Shown here in pieces: positions 36,540 to 45,133 of a stretch of 64,000 nt of DNA. Source of the DNA: Actinomycetota bacterium (GTDB lineage: Bacteria; Actinomycetota; Actinomycetes; S36-B12); assembly GCA_016717115.1 (NCBI GenBank), contig JADKGE010000001.1, forward strand, positions 310,001-374,000. Direction: 5' to 3'. The notes under the pieces were generated by a model that saw only the letters and a list, made by a program, of their open reading frames with translations, did no database searches and was not told the origin of the DNA. Every line of letters begins with the position of its first letter. Positions within the stretch are counted from its first letter, which is position 1. The translations under genes were made by a program, and so were the position numbers.

Positions 36540-36567
36540 GAAGGGCCGCCCCGGAGGACGGCCCTTC
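36540..36567 (-). terminator. Terminator hairpin downstream of tRNA-Ala
   Basis: A 9-bp GC-rich stem (GAAGGGCCG and CGGCCCTTC) with a 10-base loop lies between the tRNA-Ala 3' end and the convergent GNAT gene. On the tRNA strand it is followed by TCATCTTCGT, modestly T-rich. It may end transcription from both sides. Confidence 0.65.
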
Positions 36568-36574
36568 TTCGACG

Positions 36575-36650
<76 letters not shown>

Positions 36651-36700
36651 TAGTGGGTGCGCGCACAGGGTAGCAAGTGCCGACCGCGCGACGTGAACGC

Positions 36701-37549
36701 CTACTCGTTGACCGCCCGGCGAGCGTCGTACTCGTGCACCACCGGCATCTCGGCGGTGTCCGCGCCATGGTCGATGAGCTCGCTGGAATCGTGGAGCGGG
36801 TCGGCGTGACGACGGCTGCGCATCGCCTGCGCCGTCTCGACCATGGCAGAGCCGGTCCACTCCCCCGCGTGCGACCGATCGATCCCGCGCGGCACCGCCG
36901 ACGCGCGCGGCGCCGTGACATAGGTCGGCAGCGTGGTGGGAACCGCATCCCACGACTCGTCGTCGTCCCACGCGTTCCAGCTCTCCCAGTCGTCGTCGGA
37001 CTGCGCGGGAGCGGTCGGCCGAGCGCGCTCGGCGGGCGCCTCGGTCCTGGTGTCCGTGCGCGGGCGCCGCTGGGGGCGCGTCGTGCGAGCAGCGGTCGCC
37101 GACGAGCGCTGGGAAGAGGTGAGCGCGGCGGCGATGACGAAGGCGATCACCGGCACGGCGGCCAGGGCCGGTGCCCAGCGGGGCACCATGCCGACCACCG
37201 CGGCAACGAGTGTGCCGAGGAGGACGACGGCCAGGATGCTGAGGACGACCGCACGTCTGGTGGCCGCCGACTGGCGGGACAGCTCGCGTTCGTAGGCGGG
37301 ATCGATGCCCTCAGGACGGGTCGTGCTGGTCGGTCGCATCAGGGGGACCTCCTGGACGGAAGAGCGCATCGAAACGTCGACCATACCCATCGCGTACTGC
37401 GGCTGGCCCTGACTCCCGAGGGATCGCATCGCCGAGCTGAAGCGAGCGGTGGACCGGACCTCGCTGATCTGGTCATGGCGCCGCAACCACATGGGGATGA
37501 GTACTGCGGCCCAAAGGGCAATGATCACCAGGTAGATCAGGCCCGTCAC
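36701..37549 (-). CDS. SepX/GlpR-like divisome membrane protein
   Basis: A 282-residue protein starting TGLIYLVIIALWAAVLIPMW, then LRRHD, the hallmark N-terminal helix of the actinobacterial SepX/GlpR family. Two further membrane helices lie near residues 99-142, followed by a long charged, probably disordered cytoplasmic tail. In Streptomyces SepX supports cell division; in Corynebacterium GlpR is the membrane receptor of the FtsZ-binding MoeA-like protein Glp. The usual order galU-glp(moeA)-rimJ-glpR is kept here except that glp is missing. The GTG start is preceded by TAACGT 8 nt upstream. Confidence 0.85.
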   Translation of the reverse strand: MTGLIYLVIIALWAAVLIPMWLRRHDQISEVRSTARFSSAMRSLGSQGQPQYAMGMVDVSMRSSVQEVPLMRPTSTTRPEGIDPAYERELSRQSAATRRAVVLSILAVVLLGTLVAAVVGMVPRWAPALAAVPVIAFVIAAALTSSQRSSATAARTTRPQRRPRTDTRTEAPAERARPTAPAQSDDDWESWNAWDDDESWDAVPTTLPTYVTAPRASAVPRGIDRSHAGEWTGSAMVETAQAMRSRRHADPLHDSSELIDHGADTAEMPVVHEYDARRAVNE

Positions 37550-37649
37550 GGAACGTAACGTTAGGCGGTCGCATGATGAACATCACGCAGGCAAGCAATG
37601 GAGGATTCGGCGTGTCGCACCCGGATCGGCCATGCCTCCCAGCCTGCCA

Positions 37650-38258
37650 TCACCGTGCCGGGTGGTGCATCCGGTACCGCGCGAGCCAGCCCTCGGGGAC
37701 GTCGCCGGAGTACGCCGCGAAGGTCACGTGGTCGCGCCAGGCACCGTTGATGTGCAGGTATGACGCGCGCTCGCCCTCCCGTGCCACTCCGAGCTTCTCG
37801 ACCACGCGCAGCGACGCCGCGTTCTCGGGCCGGATGTTGATCTCGATGCGGTGCAGCTTCAGGGTGGAGAAGCAGTAGTCGAGCGCCATGGCGACGGCCG
37901 TGGGCATGATCCCCCGGCCGGCGACCTCACGGTCGATCCAGTAGCCGATATAGCCCGCACGCAGCGAACCCCACGTGATCCCGCCAACGGTCACCTGGCC
38001 GGCGAGCCGACCCTGGTGGGCGAGCGCCCAGGGCAGGGTGCGCCCCTCCTTGGCCTCGCGCTTCAGGCGCCGGACCATCATGGAGAACGTGGGTGCGGCT
38101 TCCCCTTCGGCCAAGGCCTCCGGCGGCAGCGTGGCCTCCCACTCCTGCAGCCAGTCGGCGTTGCGGCGCCGGACCTCGCGCCACTGGCCGCCGTCCGAGT
38201 GGCGCAGGGGTCGCAGGGTGACATCGCCGTCGGTGAGGGTGACGGGCCAGGGGCGCAT
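37650..38258 (-). CDS. rimJ: RimJ/RimL-type GNAT N-acetyltransferase
   Basis: A 202-residue GNAT resembling enzymes that acetylate N-termini (RimJ for ribosomal protein S5). Seen: VTLRPLRHSDGGQW at the N-terminus, the acetyl-CoA motif IDREVAGRGIMPTAVAMALDY and NIRPENAASLRVVEKLG. Function as a ribosomal acetyltransferase is by family name only. It lies 9 bp after galU and precedes sepX/glpR, matching the M. tuberculosis galU-moeA1-rimJ-Rv0996 order without moeA1. Confidence 0.87.
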   Translation of the reverse strand: MRPWPVTLTDGDVTLRPLRHSDGGQWREVRRRNADWLQEWEATLPPEALAEGEAAPTFSMMVRRLKREAKEGRTLPWALAHQGRLAGQVTVGGITWGSLRAGYIGYWIDREVAGRGIMPTAVAMALDYCFSTLKLHRIEINIRPENAASLRVVEKLGVAREGERASYLHINGAWRDHVTFAAYSGDVPEGWLARYRMHHPAR

Positions 38259-38267
38259 GGCCTCGCC

Positions 38268-39161
38268 CTAGCCGGCGATGAAGGTGGTCAGCCAGGCGCG
38301 AAGGTCCGGACCGATGTCGGGCCGCTCGCAGGCCAGCTGGATCACGGCCTGGAGGTAGGACAGCCGGTCGCCGGTGTCATAGCGCCGGCCCGTGAAGACG
38401 ATGCCGTGGACCCCGCCGCCCTGCTCGGGTGGCATGTCGGCCAGCGTCCGCAAGGCGTCGGTGAGCTGGATCTCGCCACCGCGGCCAGGCGGCGTCTCCT
38501 TCAGCACGGCGAACACGGCGGGGTCCAGGACGTACCGGCCGATCACGGCGTAGTCACTGGGCGCCGACGCGATATCGGGCTTCTCGACGAGGTCGGTCAC
38601 GCGCAGGACGTCCGGCTCGGTCGTGGGTGCGACGGCCGGGCAGCCGTACAGGTTCACGAGCTCGCGGGGCACCTGCATGAGGCACAGGACGGAGCCCCCC
38701 AGGGCCTCGCGCACCTCGATCATCCGGGCCAGCACCGGGTCGCGCGGATCGATGAGGTCGTCGCCGAGCAGGACGGCGAACGGCTCGTCGCCGACGTGGT
38801 TCTCCGCGACCAGAACCGCGTGCCCGAGGCCGAGCGGGTCGCCCTGGCGCACATAGTGGATCCGGGCGAGGTCGGTGGATTCCGTGACGACCGCGAGGCG
38901 CTCGTGGTCACCCTTGTCGGTGAGCACGGGCTCGAGCTCCATGTTCCGGTCGAAGTGGTCCTCGAGCGGACGCTTGCTGCGGCCCGTGATGAACAGGATG
39001 TCCTCGAGCCCGGCGGCGACGGCCTCCTCGACGACGTACTGGATGGCCGGCTTGTCCACGACCGGCAGCATCTCCTTGGGAATGGCCTTCGTCGCAGGAA
39101 GGAACCGGGTCCCGAGCCCCGCCGCCGGAATCACGGCCTTGCGCACACTCAGCCCGGTCAT
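38268..39161 (-). CDS. galU: UTP-glucose-1-phosphate uridylyltransferase
   Basis: Makes UDP-glucose from UTP and glucose-1-phosphate for polysaccharides, trehalose and glycolipids. The 297-residue protein has the nucleotide-binding N-terminus VIPAAGLGTRFLPATKAIPKE, LPVVDKPAIQYVVEEA, QGDPLGLGHAV, LLGDDLID and the C-terminal GRRYDTGDRLSYLQA. All family residues I can check are present. A TAGGGT hexamer 7 nt before the ATG suggests leaderless transcription, divergent from the 5-FCL gene. Confidence 0.95.
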   Translation of the reverse strand: MTGLSVRKAVIPAAGLGTRFLPATKAIPKEMLPVVDKPAIQYVVEEAVAAGLEDILFITGRSKRPLEDHFDRNMELEPVLTDKGDHERLAVVTESTDLARIHYVRQGDPLGLGHAVLVAENHVGDEPFAVLLGDDLIDPRDPVLARMIEVREALGGSVLCLMQVPRELVNLYGCPAVAPTTEPDVLRVTDLVEKPDIASAPSDYAVIGRYVLDPAVFAVLKETPPGRGGEIQLTDALRTLADMPPEQGGGVHGIVFTGRRYDTGDRLSYLQAVIQLACERPDIGPDLRAWLTTFIAG

Positions 39162-39168
39162 GGCACCG

Positions 39169-39174
39169 ACCCTA
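39169..39174 (-). promoter_or_regulatory. Putative leaderless -10 element for galU
   Basis: TAGGGT on the minus strand ends 7 nt before the galU ATG; no ribosome binding site is visible. Confidence 0.4.
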
Positions 39175-39196
39175 GACGATGGGGCACCATGGCTCC

Positions 39197-39769
39197 ATGT
39201 CCAAGGCGGCGCTGCGTGCGCGGATCCGCGCGCAGCGCCGGGCGCGCACCGAGAGCGACCTGGCCCGATGCGCGCTGCACCTCGCCGAGGCAGTCACGAA
39301 GACTCTGCCCGAGGCGCCCGCACGCGTGACGTGCTACCGGTCCCTGCCGACCGAGCCGGGCACCGAACCGCTGGTCGCGGCCCTCCTCGCGGCCGGGCAC
39401 GACGTCTGGCTGCCGCGCATCGACGGACCCGACCTGAGGTGGGTTCCCATTGCCGAGGGCACGTCCTACGCCGCCGGCCCCATGGGCATCCTCGAGCCCG
39501 AGGGAGCCGCCGTGGCCGATCTCGCCCAGGTGCAGCCAGACGTGATCCTGCTGCCGGGCCTGGCCGTCGACGCGGCCGGCAACCGCCTCGGCCAGGGCGG
39601 GGGCTTCTACGACCGTGCCCTGGCACCGCTGCCGCAACACAGCGACGGCGGGCCCTTGCGGGTCGCGCTCCTGTTCGACGAGGAGGTCCTTGAGCGGGTA
39701 CCGACCGACGAGCACGACTGCACGGTGGACGTGGTCATCACCCCCGACCGGGTCGTCCGGTTCGGCTGA
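39197..39769 (+). CDS. 5-formyltetrahydrofolate cyclo-ligase
   Basis: Converts 5-formyl-THF to 5,10-methenyl-THF with ATP. The 190-residue protein has the N-terminal basic helix KAALRARIRAQRRARTESD (phosphate binding), WLPRIDGPDLRW, and the C-terminal signature NRLGQGGGFYDRAL, followed by the DCTVDVVITPDRV end. ATG 39197 gives the usual short N-terminus; ATG 39179 in the same frame is an alternative. It is divergent from galU, as in M. tuberculosis (Rv0992c/Rv0993). Confidence 0.92.
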   Translation: MSKAALRARIRAQRRARTESDLARCALHLAEAVTKTLPEAPARVTCYRSLPTEPGTEPLVAALLAAGHDVWLPRIDGPDLRWVPIAEGTSYAAGPMGILEPEGAAVADLAQVQPDVILLPGLAVDAAGNRLGQGGGFYDRALAPLPQHSDGGPLRVALLFDEEVLERVPTDEHDCTVDVVITPDRVVRFG

Positions 39770-39802
39770 GGGCCCTGACGTCTCCGGTCGACCGAGGTCG
39801 CC

Positions 39803-42382
39803 TCACCCCGCCGGGACGAGGGTGAGCAGGTCGGCGGCCGCCGCCGCCACGGCGTCGGACGTGAACGGCCACGGGAACTGCTGGCCGGTGCGCCAGGCCT
39901 CGTTCTGGTCGTTGTAGTGCGGGTCGAAGGCGTGACCGCTCGCCCCCGTGAGATTCACCCACGTGGAAGCGTCGAAGTCGGAGAGGTCGACGACCTGCCG
40001 CATGCTGGGCACCCAGTTGACCTCGTAGCCATCCAGAGGGGTCCAGCCCGTCGCGTTGACGATCGAGCCGCCCCCTGCCGTCTCGACGGGTCCGCGGTTG
40101 AAGACCGCCTCGATGGGCGCGATGCCACTGTCGCCGAGCGTCTGGTTCTGCAGCAGCAGCGTGTGCAGGCCGCCCCAGTTCCAGCCCGACGGGTCGTCGC
40201 CCTGCAGCCCGGTGAGCTCGTCGACGGCGGCGGCCACCGATGCCTGGAGGGTCTCGTCGCGCGTCTCCACCTCGGGGGTCGTCTTGTCGTCCCACCAGAA
40301 GTCAGACGGCGACTCCCAGATGCGGTAGATCACCTCCCAGTACCTGTCCCCTCCGCTCGCGTTGATCAGCTCGGTGTCGGCGGCCGCGTCGAACATCCGA
40401 GCGACCATTTGCCGCCAGACCGCGTTGAAGTACGCCGCGGCGGCCGAGTCGGTCGGCTGGGTGAAGTCCCAGCCGTCCAGCAGCCCGACCGCAGGCGCGG
40501 TGACGGCGGTCGTCGGGAGGCCGACCAGTTTCGGGGCAAGGAAGGAGGCGAGCTCGTTCCACGAGTCCATCTGGATCGCCTGCATCTGCTGCGTGCTCAC
40601 CTTGGCCCCTTGCGCCGTCGCCGCCTCGATGAGATCGACGATGCGCTGGCTGCGGGCACCGTACGACCAGTCGTCCGTCAGGAAGAAGGGGTACTTGGGG
40701 CCGATCACCGCCTGGTTCGCGGTGACGATCCAGCCCTCCTCGGGGTTGCGGACGGAGGGCAGCGCGGGGAACGGGATCGTGCCGTTCCACTTGTACCGCG
40801 AGTCCCAGCCGGGAACGGGCCACTTGCCGGTGTACCCCTCCCGGATGGGGATCACGCCGGGGGCCTGGTAGCCGATGTTGCCGTCGACGTCGGCGAACAC
40901 GAGGTTCTGCGCGGGCACGGCGAGCTTGCTCGCGGCTCGTCTGAAGTCCTCCCACCCGGTGGCCGTGTTGAGCAGGTCGAAGGCGTCGAAGGTGGGCGCC
41001 GGCCGCAGCGCCGTCCAGCGAAGCGCCACGGCGTACCCGTCGCCGCGGGCGGGGGGAGGAGTGCCGGCCTCGACCGACCCGGGCGCGGAAACCGGCGCGT
41101 CGGCGCCGACGGCGGTGTACGTGTCGATATCGGCGACGTCCGAGATGACGGGACCGTCGGCGGTCTCGCGGACCGTGATCGCCACCGGGTCGCCGCCCGC
41201 GACGCGGATGAGCTCCTTGCGCGTGGTCATGACCTTGGGCTGCGAGTCGACGAAGTAGACGTCGCCCTCGACCTTCTCCAGGACCAGATCGGTGACGTCA
41301 GGGCCCAGATTGGTGAATCCCCAGGCGATCCGGGCGTTGTGGCCGATGAAGATCCCGGGCAGGCCGGACATGGTCCAGCCGGCGACGTCGTAGTTGCAGT
41401 CGTCGGTCACGGCGGTGCAGTGCAGGCCGGTCTGGTACCACAGGCTCGGCATGGCAGGCGCCAGGTGCGGATCGTTGGCGAGCAGCGGCTTGCCGGTGGC
41501 AGTCTTGCTCCCGCTGACCACCCACGCGTTGGAGCCGATGTCGTGGCCGCCAGGTCCGAGCCACGACTCGAGGGATCGCGATGCCACCTGCACCTGCGTC
41601 AGCGGGCCCAGCGCGGCGGCCGGCACACCGGCGCCGCCGCCACCGGCGACCGAGGCCGCGCCCTGCTCGAACACCCCGTTGACGACGGCGCCCCCCTCGA
41701 CGATGGGCCGATGCGTCGCGAAGGGATAGGCCGGGAACAGCTTCTCGGTCTCCGGTACCCCCACCGCGGCGGCCATCACGGAGCGGTAGACCTCGTCGTC
41801 CATGTTGCCGCGCAAGTCCCAGGCGAGCGCCTTGAGCCAGGCCACCGAATCCGCCGGCTGCCAGGGTTCCGGGCGGTAGTCGGAGTTCTGCAGGCCGAGC
41901 ACGGCGTACTCCAGGCTGAGCTGGTCGCCTGAGTGTTCGGCGAGGTACGCGTTCACGCCCTTGCTGTACGAGGTGAGGATCGTCGTCGACCGGTCACTCA
42001 GGAGCGGCAGCTCCTGCTCCGCGATGCGGCGCCAGCCCAGGGTGCGAAGGAAGGAGTCGGTGCTCACCTGGCTCTTGCCGAACATCTCGGACAGCCGGCC
42101 GGCGGTGATGTGGCGTCGCACGTCCATCTCCCAGAAGCGATCCTGGGCATGCACGTATCCCTGCGCGAAGAACAGGTCCTCCAGCGTGTCGGCGTAGATC
42201 TGCGGGACACCGAGGTCGTCGCGCCACACCGTGACGGGTGCCTCGAGACCGGGCACCTCGACCTGGCCGGACACCTGGGGGAACGACGCACGTGCCGTGT
42301 GCACCCCGTAGAGGACCAGTCCGCCGAGGGCGAGGAGGACGACAAGGCCGATGACGACGAGGACCCGCCAGAAGGTGCGCAC
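39803..42382 (-). CDS. Penicillin acylase family (Ntn-hydrolase) protein
   Basis: An 859-residue Ntn-hydrolase precursor. An uncleaved anchor or signal helix (VLVVIGLVVLLALGGLVLYG, residues 7-26) is followed by the A-chain region (YVHAQDRFWEMD). The autoprocessing site has Ser284 in DIGSNAWVVSGSKTATGKPL, then LLANDPHL and the B-chain. Cleavage just before Ser284 would create the N-terminal nucleophile. Natural substrates of actinobacterial members (N-acyl homoserine lactones, lipopeptides, amides) are diverse, so none is assigned. TAGCGT at leaderless spacing precedes the GTG. It lies between 5-FCL and the enolase gene. Confidence 0.9.
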   Translation of the reverse strand: MRTFWRVLVVIGLVVLLALGGLVLYGVHTARASFPQVSGQVEVPGLEAPVTVWRDDLGVPQIYADTLEDLFFAQGYVHAQDRFWEMDVRRHITAGRLSEMFGKSQVSTDSFLRTLGWRRIAEQELPLLSDRSTTILTSYSKGVNAYLAEHSGDQLSLEYAVLGLQNSDYRPEPWQPADSVAWLKALAWDLRGNMDDEVYRSVMAAAVGVPETEKLFPAYPFATHRPIVEGGAVVNGVFEQGAASVAGGGGAGVPAAALGPLTQVQVASRSLESWLGPGGHDIGSNAWVVSGSKTATGKPLLANDPHLAPAMPSLWYQTGLHCTAVTDDCNYDVAGWTMSGLPGIFIGHNARIAWGFTNLGPDVTDLVLEKVEGDVYFVDSQPKVMTTRKELIRVAGGDPVAITVRETADGPVISDVADIDTYTAVGADAPVSAPGSVEAGTPPPARGDGYAVALRWTALRPAPTFDAFDLLNTATGWEDFRRAASKLAVPAQNLVFADVDGNIGYQAPGVIPIREGYTGKWPVPGWDSRYKWNGTIPFPALPSVRNPEEGWIVTANQAVIGPKYPFFLTDDWSYGARSQRIVDLIEAATAQGAKVSTQQMQAIQMDSWNELASFLAPKLVGLPTTAVTAPAVGLLDGWDFTQPTDSAAAAYFNAVWRQMVARMFDAAADTELINASGGDRYWEVIYRIWESPSDFWWDDKTTPEVETRDETLQASVAAAVDELTGLQGDDPSGWNWGGLHTLLLQNQTLGDSGIAPIEAVFNRGPVETAGGGSIVNATGWTPLDGYEVNWVPSMRQVVDLSDFDASTWVNLTGASGHAFDPHYNDQNEAWRTGQQFPWPFTSDAVAAAAADLLTLVPAG

Positions 42383-42388
42383 GGCGCC

Positions 42389-42394
42389 ACGCTA
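42389..42394 (-). promoter_or_regulatory. Putative leaderless -10 element (TAGCGT) for the penicillin acylase
   Basis: TAGCGT on the minus strand ends 6 nt before the GTG at 42382. Confidence 0.45.
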
Positions 42395-42431
42395 CCCAAG
42401 CGCGGGTCCGCTGGCCGGGAGGGCGCAGAAG

Positions 42432-43703
42432 TCAGGGCGCGGGCGGGCCGTACGGCAGGTCCGGTCGTGCGGCGGCGATCTCCAGGAGGCGGTTGTACTT
42501 GGCGACCCGCTCGCCGCGGGCAGGTGCCCCCGTCTTGATCTGCCCGCATCCCGTGGCGACGGCGAGGTCGGCGATGAAGGCGTCGGGGGTCTCGCCGGAA
42601 CGGTGGGAGACCATCTGGCCGTAGCCCGCCCGCTGGCACACGGCCATGGCCTCGATCGTCTCGCTGACAGTGCCGATCTGGTTCAGCTTGATCAGGGCTG
42701 CGTTGGCGATGTGATCGTCGATGGCCGCCGAGATGATCGTCGGGTTGGTGCAGAAGTTGTCATCGCCGACGAGTTGGATGCGCTCCCCGAGGAGCGCCGT
42801 CAGCCGCTGCCAGCCGTCGCGGTCGGCCTCTCCCAGCCCGTCCTCGATGCTCCAGATCGGGTACGCGTCGATCATCGCGGCGTACCGCTCGATCATGTCG
42901 TCGCTGCTCAGGTCGACGCCGTTGACCCGATACCGGCCGGGCGCCGTGGCGAACTCCGAGGCGGCGGGGTCGAGCGCGATCGCGACACCGGAGAGGCCCG
43001 GTTCATAGCCGGCGTCCGTGATCGCCGCCACGATCACGGCCAGGACCTCCTCGGGCTCCGCCAGATTCGGCGCGAAGCCACCCTCGTCGCCGAGCCCGGT
43101 GGCGTGCCCGCTTGCAGCCAGGCGAGCGCGCAGCGCGGCGTACACCTCCGCGCCAGCGCGGATCGCCTCTGCGATGGAGGGCGCCACCAGCGGGGAGATC
43201 ATGAACTCCTGGAAGTCCAGGGCATTGGGGGCGTGTGCGCCCCCGTTGAGAACGTTGAAGCACGGCACGGGCAAACGCGGCGACCGCCCCACATCGGGCA
43301 GCCACTCGTACAACGGCTGCCCCGCCGCGAGTGCGAGCGCGCGCGCCGTCGCCATGGAGACCCCGACGATCGCGTTCGCTCCCAGTCGGGCCTTGGTGCC
43401 GGTGCCGTCGACGAAGTCGAGGACGGAGTCCACCTCGCCGAGGGACTCCCATCGACGCGACATGAGGAGTTCGCGGATCTCGGTGTTCACGTTGCCCACT
43501 GCCGTGCGAACACCGCTCCCACCGAACCGCTCCGGGTCGCCGTCCCGCAGCTCCACCGCCTCCCGCGTCCCCGTCGACGCGCCGGACGGGACCCCGGCCG
43601 CACCCCTCGACCCGTCGGCGAGCTCGACGGTCACCGCGACCGTCGGTCGGCCACGCGAATCGAGGATCTCCAGGGCCTGCACATCAACGAACCGGAACGT
43701 CAT
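42432..43703 (-). CDS. eno: Divergent enolase (phosphopyruvate hydratase)
   Basis: Converts 2-phosphoglycerate to phosphoenolpyruvate. The 423-residue protein keeps the catalytic residues: Glu207 in GDEGGFAPN, Lys339 in LIKLNQIGT, HRSGET, and the magnesium ligands Asp245, Glu287 and Asp314. It departs from the usual sequence at otherwise near-invariant spots: DSRGRPT instead of DSRGNPT, GGSGV instead of GKGV, and GAPARGERV instead of a Ser at that place. A strong ribosome binding site (GGGAG) precedes ATG 43703. It is divergent from the crcB-DUF190-crcB operon, suggesting a second, fluoride-linked enolase rather than the main glycolytic copy. Confidence 0.9.
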   Translation of the reverse strand: MTFRFVDVQALEILDSRGRPTVAVTVELADGSRGAAGVPSGASTGTREAVELRDGDPERFGGSGVRTAVGNVNTEIRELLMSRRWESLGEVDSVLDFVDGTGTKARLGANAIVGVSMATARALALAAGQPLYEWLPDVGRSPRLPVPCFNVLNGGAHAPNALDFQEFMISPLVAPSIAEAIRAGAEVYAALRARLAASGHATGLGDEGGFAPNLAEPEEVLAVIVAAITDAGYEPGLSGVAIALDPAASEFATAPGRYRVNGVDLSSDDMIERYAAMIDAYPIWSIEDGLGEADRDGWQRLTALLGERIQLVGDDNFCTNPTIISAAIDDHIANAALIKLNQIGTVSETIEAMAVCQRAGYGQMVSHRSGETPDAFIADLAVATGCGQIKTGAPARGERVAKYNRLLEIAAARPDLPYGPPAP

Positions 43704-43748
43704 CGCGCACTCCCACCGATCGACCGAGTCGAGCACTCCGACCGTAGC

Positions 43749-43772
43749 CCCTCGGCGCTCGGTTGCCGAGGG
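43749..43772. other. Hairpin in the enolase/crcB divergent gap
   Basis: An 8-bp stem (CCCTCGGC with GCCGAGGG) and 8-base loop lies about 50 bp before the enolase start and 110 bp before crcB. It could be an operator or RNA structure; it does not fit the fluoride riboswitch consensus as I know it. Confidence 0.35.
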
Positions 43773-43879
43773 CGAGCAAGCCGGTCGGGGACGGCCGCCG
43801 GCGACTACGCTGGTGCCGACGCACCGCGCCGTATCACCGACCGGTTGCGGGCCTACCGAAGCGGATCCGGGGAGGTGCG

Positions 43880-44380
43880 GTGACCCACGACGGACCGTCG
43901 TCTCCCGACCTGCCGGTCGACCCTGACCTGACGCCGGCGGACGAGCGCGACATCCGTGTCCGGCCACGGATCCGTCCACGACGGTGGGACATCGCCCTCG
44001 TCATCGCGGCGGGCGGCGCCATCGGTGGGGCCGCCCGGTGGACGATGAGCGAGGCCTGGCCGACCAGCGAGCAGGGCTTCCCCTGGGCGACATTCGCCGA
44101 GAACGTAGCCGGGTGCCTGCTGCTTGGGGCCGTCATGGTGTTCCTGCTCGACGTCTGGGCTCCGCACCGCTACGCCCGGCCGTTCCTGGGCATCGGCGTC
44201 CTCGGCGGCTTCACCACCTTCTCGACCTACACGGTCGATACGGCCGCTCTGCTGCGCTCGGGCCAGTCCCTGACGGCGTTGACCTACCTGTTCGGCACCG
44301 TCATCGTGGGCCTGATCGCGACCTGGACCGGCATCGCACTCGCCCGGAGGGCCGCCGGCGTCAGCCCGCGGTCGGCATGA
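43880..44380 (+). CDS. crcB: CrcB/Fluc fluoride channel, first subunit
   Basis: Fluc channels export fluoride as dual-topology dimers. The 166-residue protein has a ~40-residue charged N-terminal extension, then four membrane helices with GAIGGAARW, the pore Asn in FAENVAGCLLLGA and the signature GGFTTFSTYTVDT. GTG 43880 is preceded by GGAGG 5 nt upstream. Two crcB genes around a DUF190 gene point to a heterodimeric exporter. The stop overlaps an ATG (ATGA) just before the DUF190 gene. Confidence 0.93.
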   Translation: MTHDGPSSPDLPVDPDLTPADERDIRVRPRIRPRRWDIALVIAAGGAIGGAARWTMSEAWPTSEQGFPWATFAENVAGCLLLGAVMVFLLDVWAPHRYARPFLGIGVLGGFTTFSTYTVDTAALLRSGQSLTALTYLFGTVIVGLIATWTGIALARRAAGVSPRSA

Positions 44381-44391
44381 GGGAGGAACCC

Positions 44392-44742
44392 ATGAAGCTC
44401 GAAGGTCCTGCGATGCGGCTGACGGTGTTCGTCGGTGAGTCCGACCAGTGGCACCATCACCCCGTCTACACCGAGATCGTGCACCGCGCGCACGCCGCCG
44501 GCCTGGCGGGCGCCAGCGTCCTTCGCGGTATCGAGGGCTACGGCGCGTCGTCGCACGTGCACACCACGCGCATCCTCAGCCTGAGCGAGGACCTGCCGGT
44601 CGCCGTCGTCATCGTCGATGCCGTCGAGCGCATCGAGGCCTTCCTTCCCCAGCTCGACGAGCTCATCACCGAAGGGCTGGTCATCCTCGACCCCGTCAAC
44701 GTCATCACCTACGTCGGCCGCGCACCCGGGGAGCCGGGTTGA
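44392..44742 (+). CDS. DUF190 (PII-like) protein between two crcB genes
   Basis: A 116-residue PII-like ferredoxin-fold protein: MRLTVFVGESDQWHHHPVY, GASVLRGIEGYGASSHVHT, LPVAVVIVDAVERIEAFL and the ending VITYVGRAPG. DUF190 proteins occur next to crcB genes, but their function in fluoride export is not established; a regulatory or nucleotide-sensing part is plausible from the PII-like fold. ATG 44392 has GGGAGGA 6 nt upstream; an in-frame ATG at 44377 overlapping the crcB stop is an alternative. It overlaps the second crcB by 4 bp (TTGA). Confidence 0.88.
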   Translation: MKLEGPAMRLTVFVGESDQWHHHPVYTEIVHRAHAAGLAGASVLRGIEGYGASSHVHTTRILSLSEDLPVAVVIVDAVERIEAFLPQLDELITEGLVILDPVNVITYVGRAPGEPG

Positions 44743-45113
44743 CCCTCCTGCTTGTCATGGTCGGCGCAGCTGTGGGCGCACCCTCCCGGTGGCTGCTCGA
44801 TCAGGCCATCTCGTCGCGCATGGCGGGGGTCTTCCCGTGGGGCACGTGGGTCATCAACGTGAGCGGGTCCCTCCTCCTGGGCCTGGTCCTTGCCGCGAAC
44901 GTCTTCGGGCCGGCGCCGGTGGAGCTCGTGGCCTTGGTCGGCGCGGGGTTCTGCGGCGGCTTCACCACCTTCAGCACGTTCGGCTTCGAGACGGTCCGAC
45001 TGGCCGAGAGCGGCTCCACGTTCGAGGCCGGCCTGAACGTGGTCAGCAGTCTCGGGGTCGGGCTGCTCGCCGCCTTCGGCGGCTGGTACCTGGGCCAGGC
45101 CGTGTGGGGATGA
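44739..45113 (+). CDS. crcB: CrcB/Fluc fluoride channel, second subunit
   Basis: A 124-residue four-helix Fluc protein with VGAAVGAPSRWLLDQ, VINVSGSLLLGLVL (pore Asn) and GGFTTFSTFGFETVRL. It lacks the long N-terminal extension of the first copy. The TTG start overlaps the DUF190 stop as TTGA and gives MTLLLVMVGAAVGA, the standard N-terminus; ATG 44757 is an alternative that would trim helix 1. The pair probably forms a hetero-dimeric channel. Confidence 0.92.
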   Translation: MTLLLVMVGAAVGAPSRWLLDQAISSRMAGVFPWGTWVINVSGSLLLGLVLAANVFGPAPVELVALVGAGFCGGFTTFSTFGFETVRLAESGSTFEAGLNVVSSLGVGLLAAFGGWYLGQAVWG

Positions 45114-45133
45114 GCCCCCTTCGGGTGGCCCGT

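Noticed and set aside
43704..43879. Fluoride riboswitch before crcB
   Set aside because: The gap has a hairpin but not the conserved crcB-motif elements as I know them; a covariance-model search would decide.
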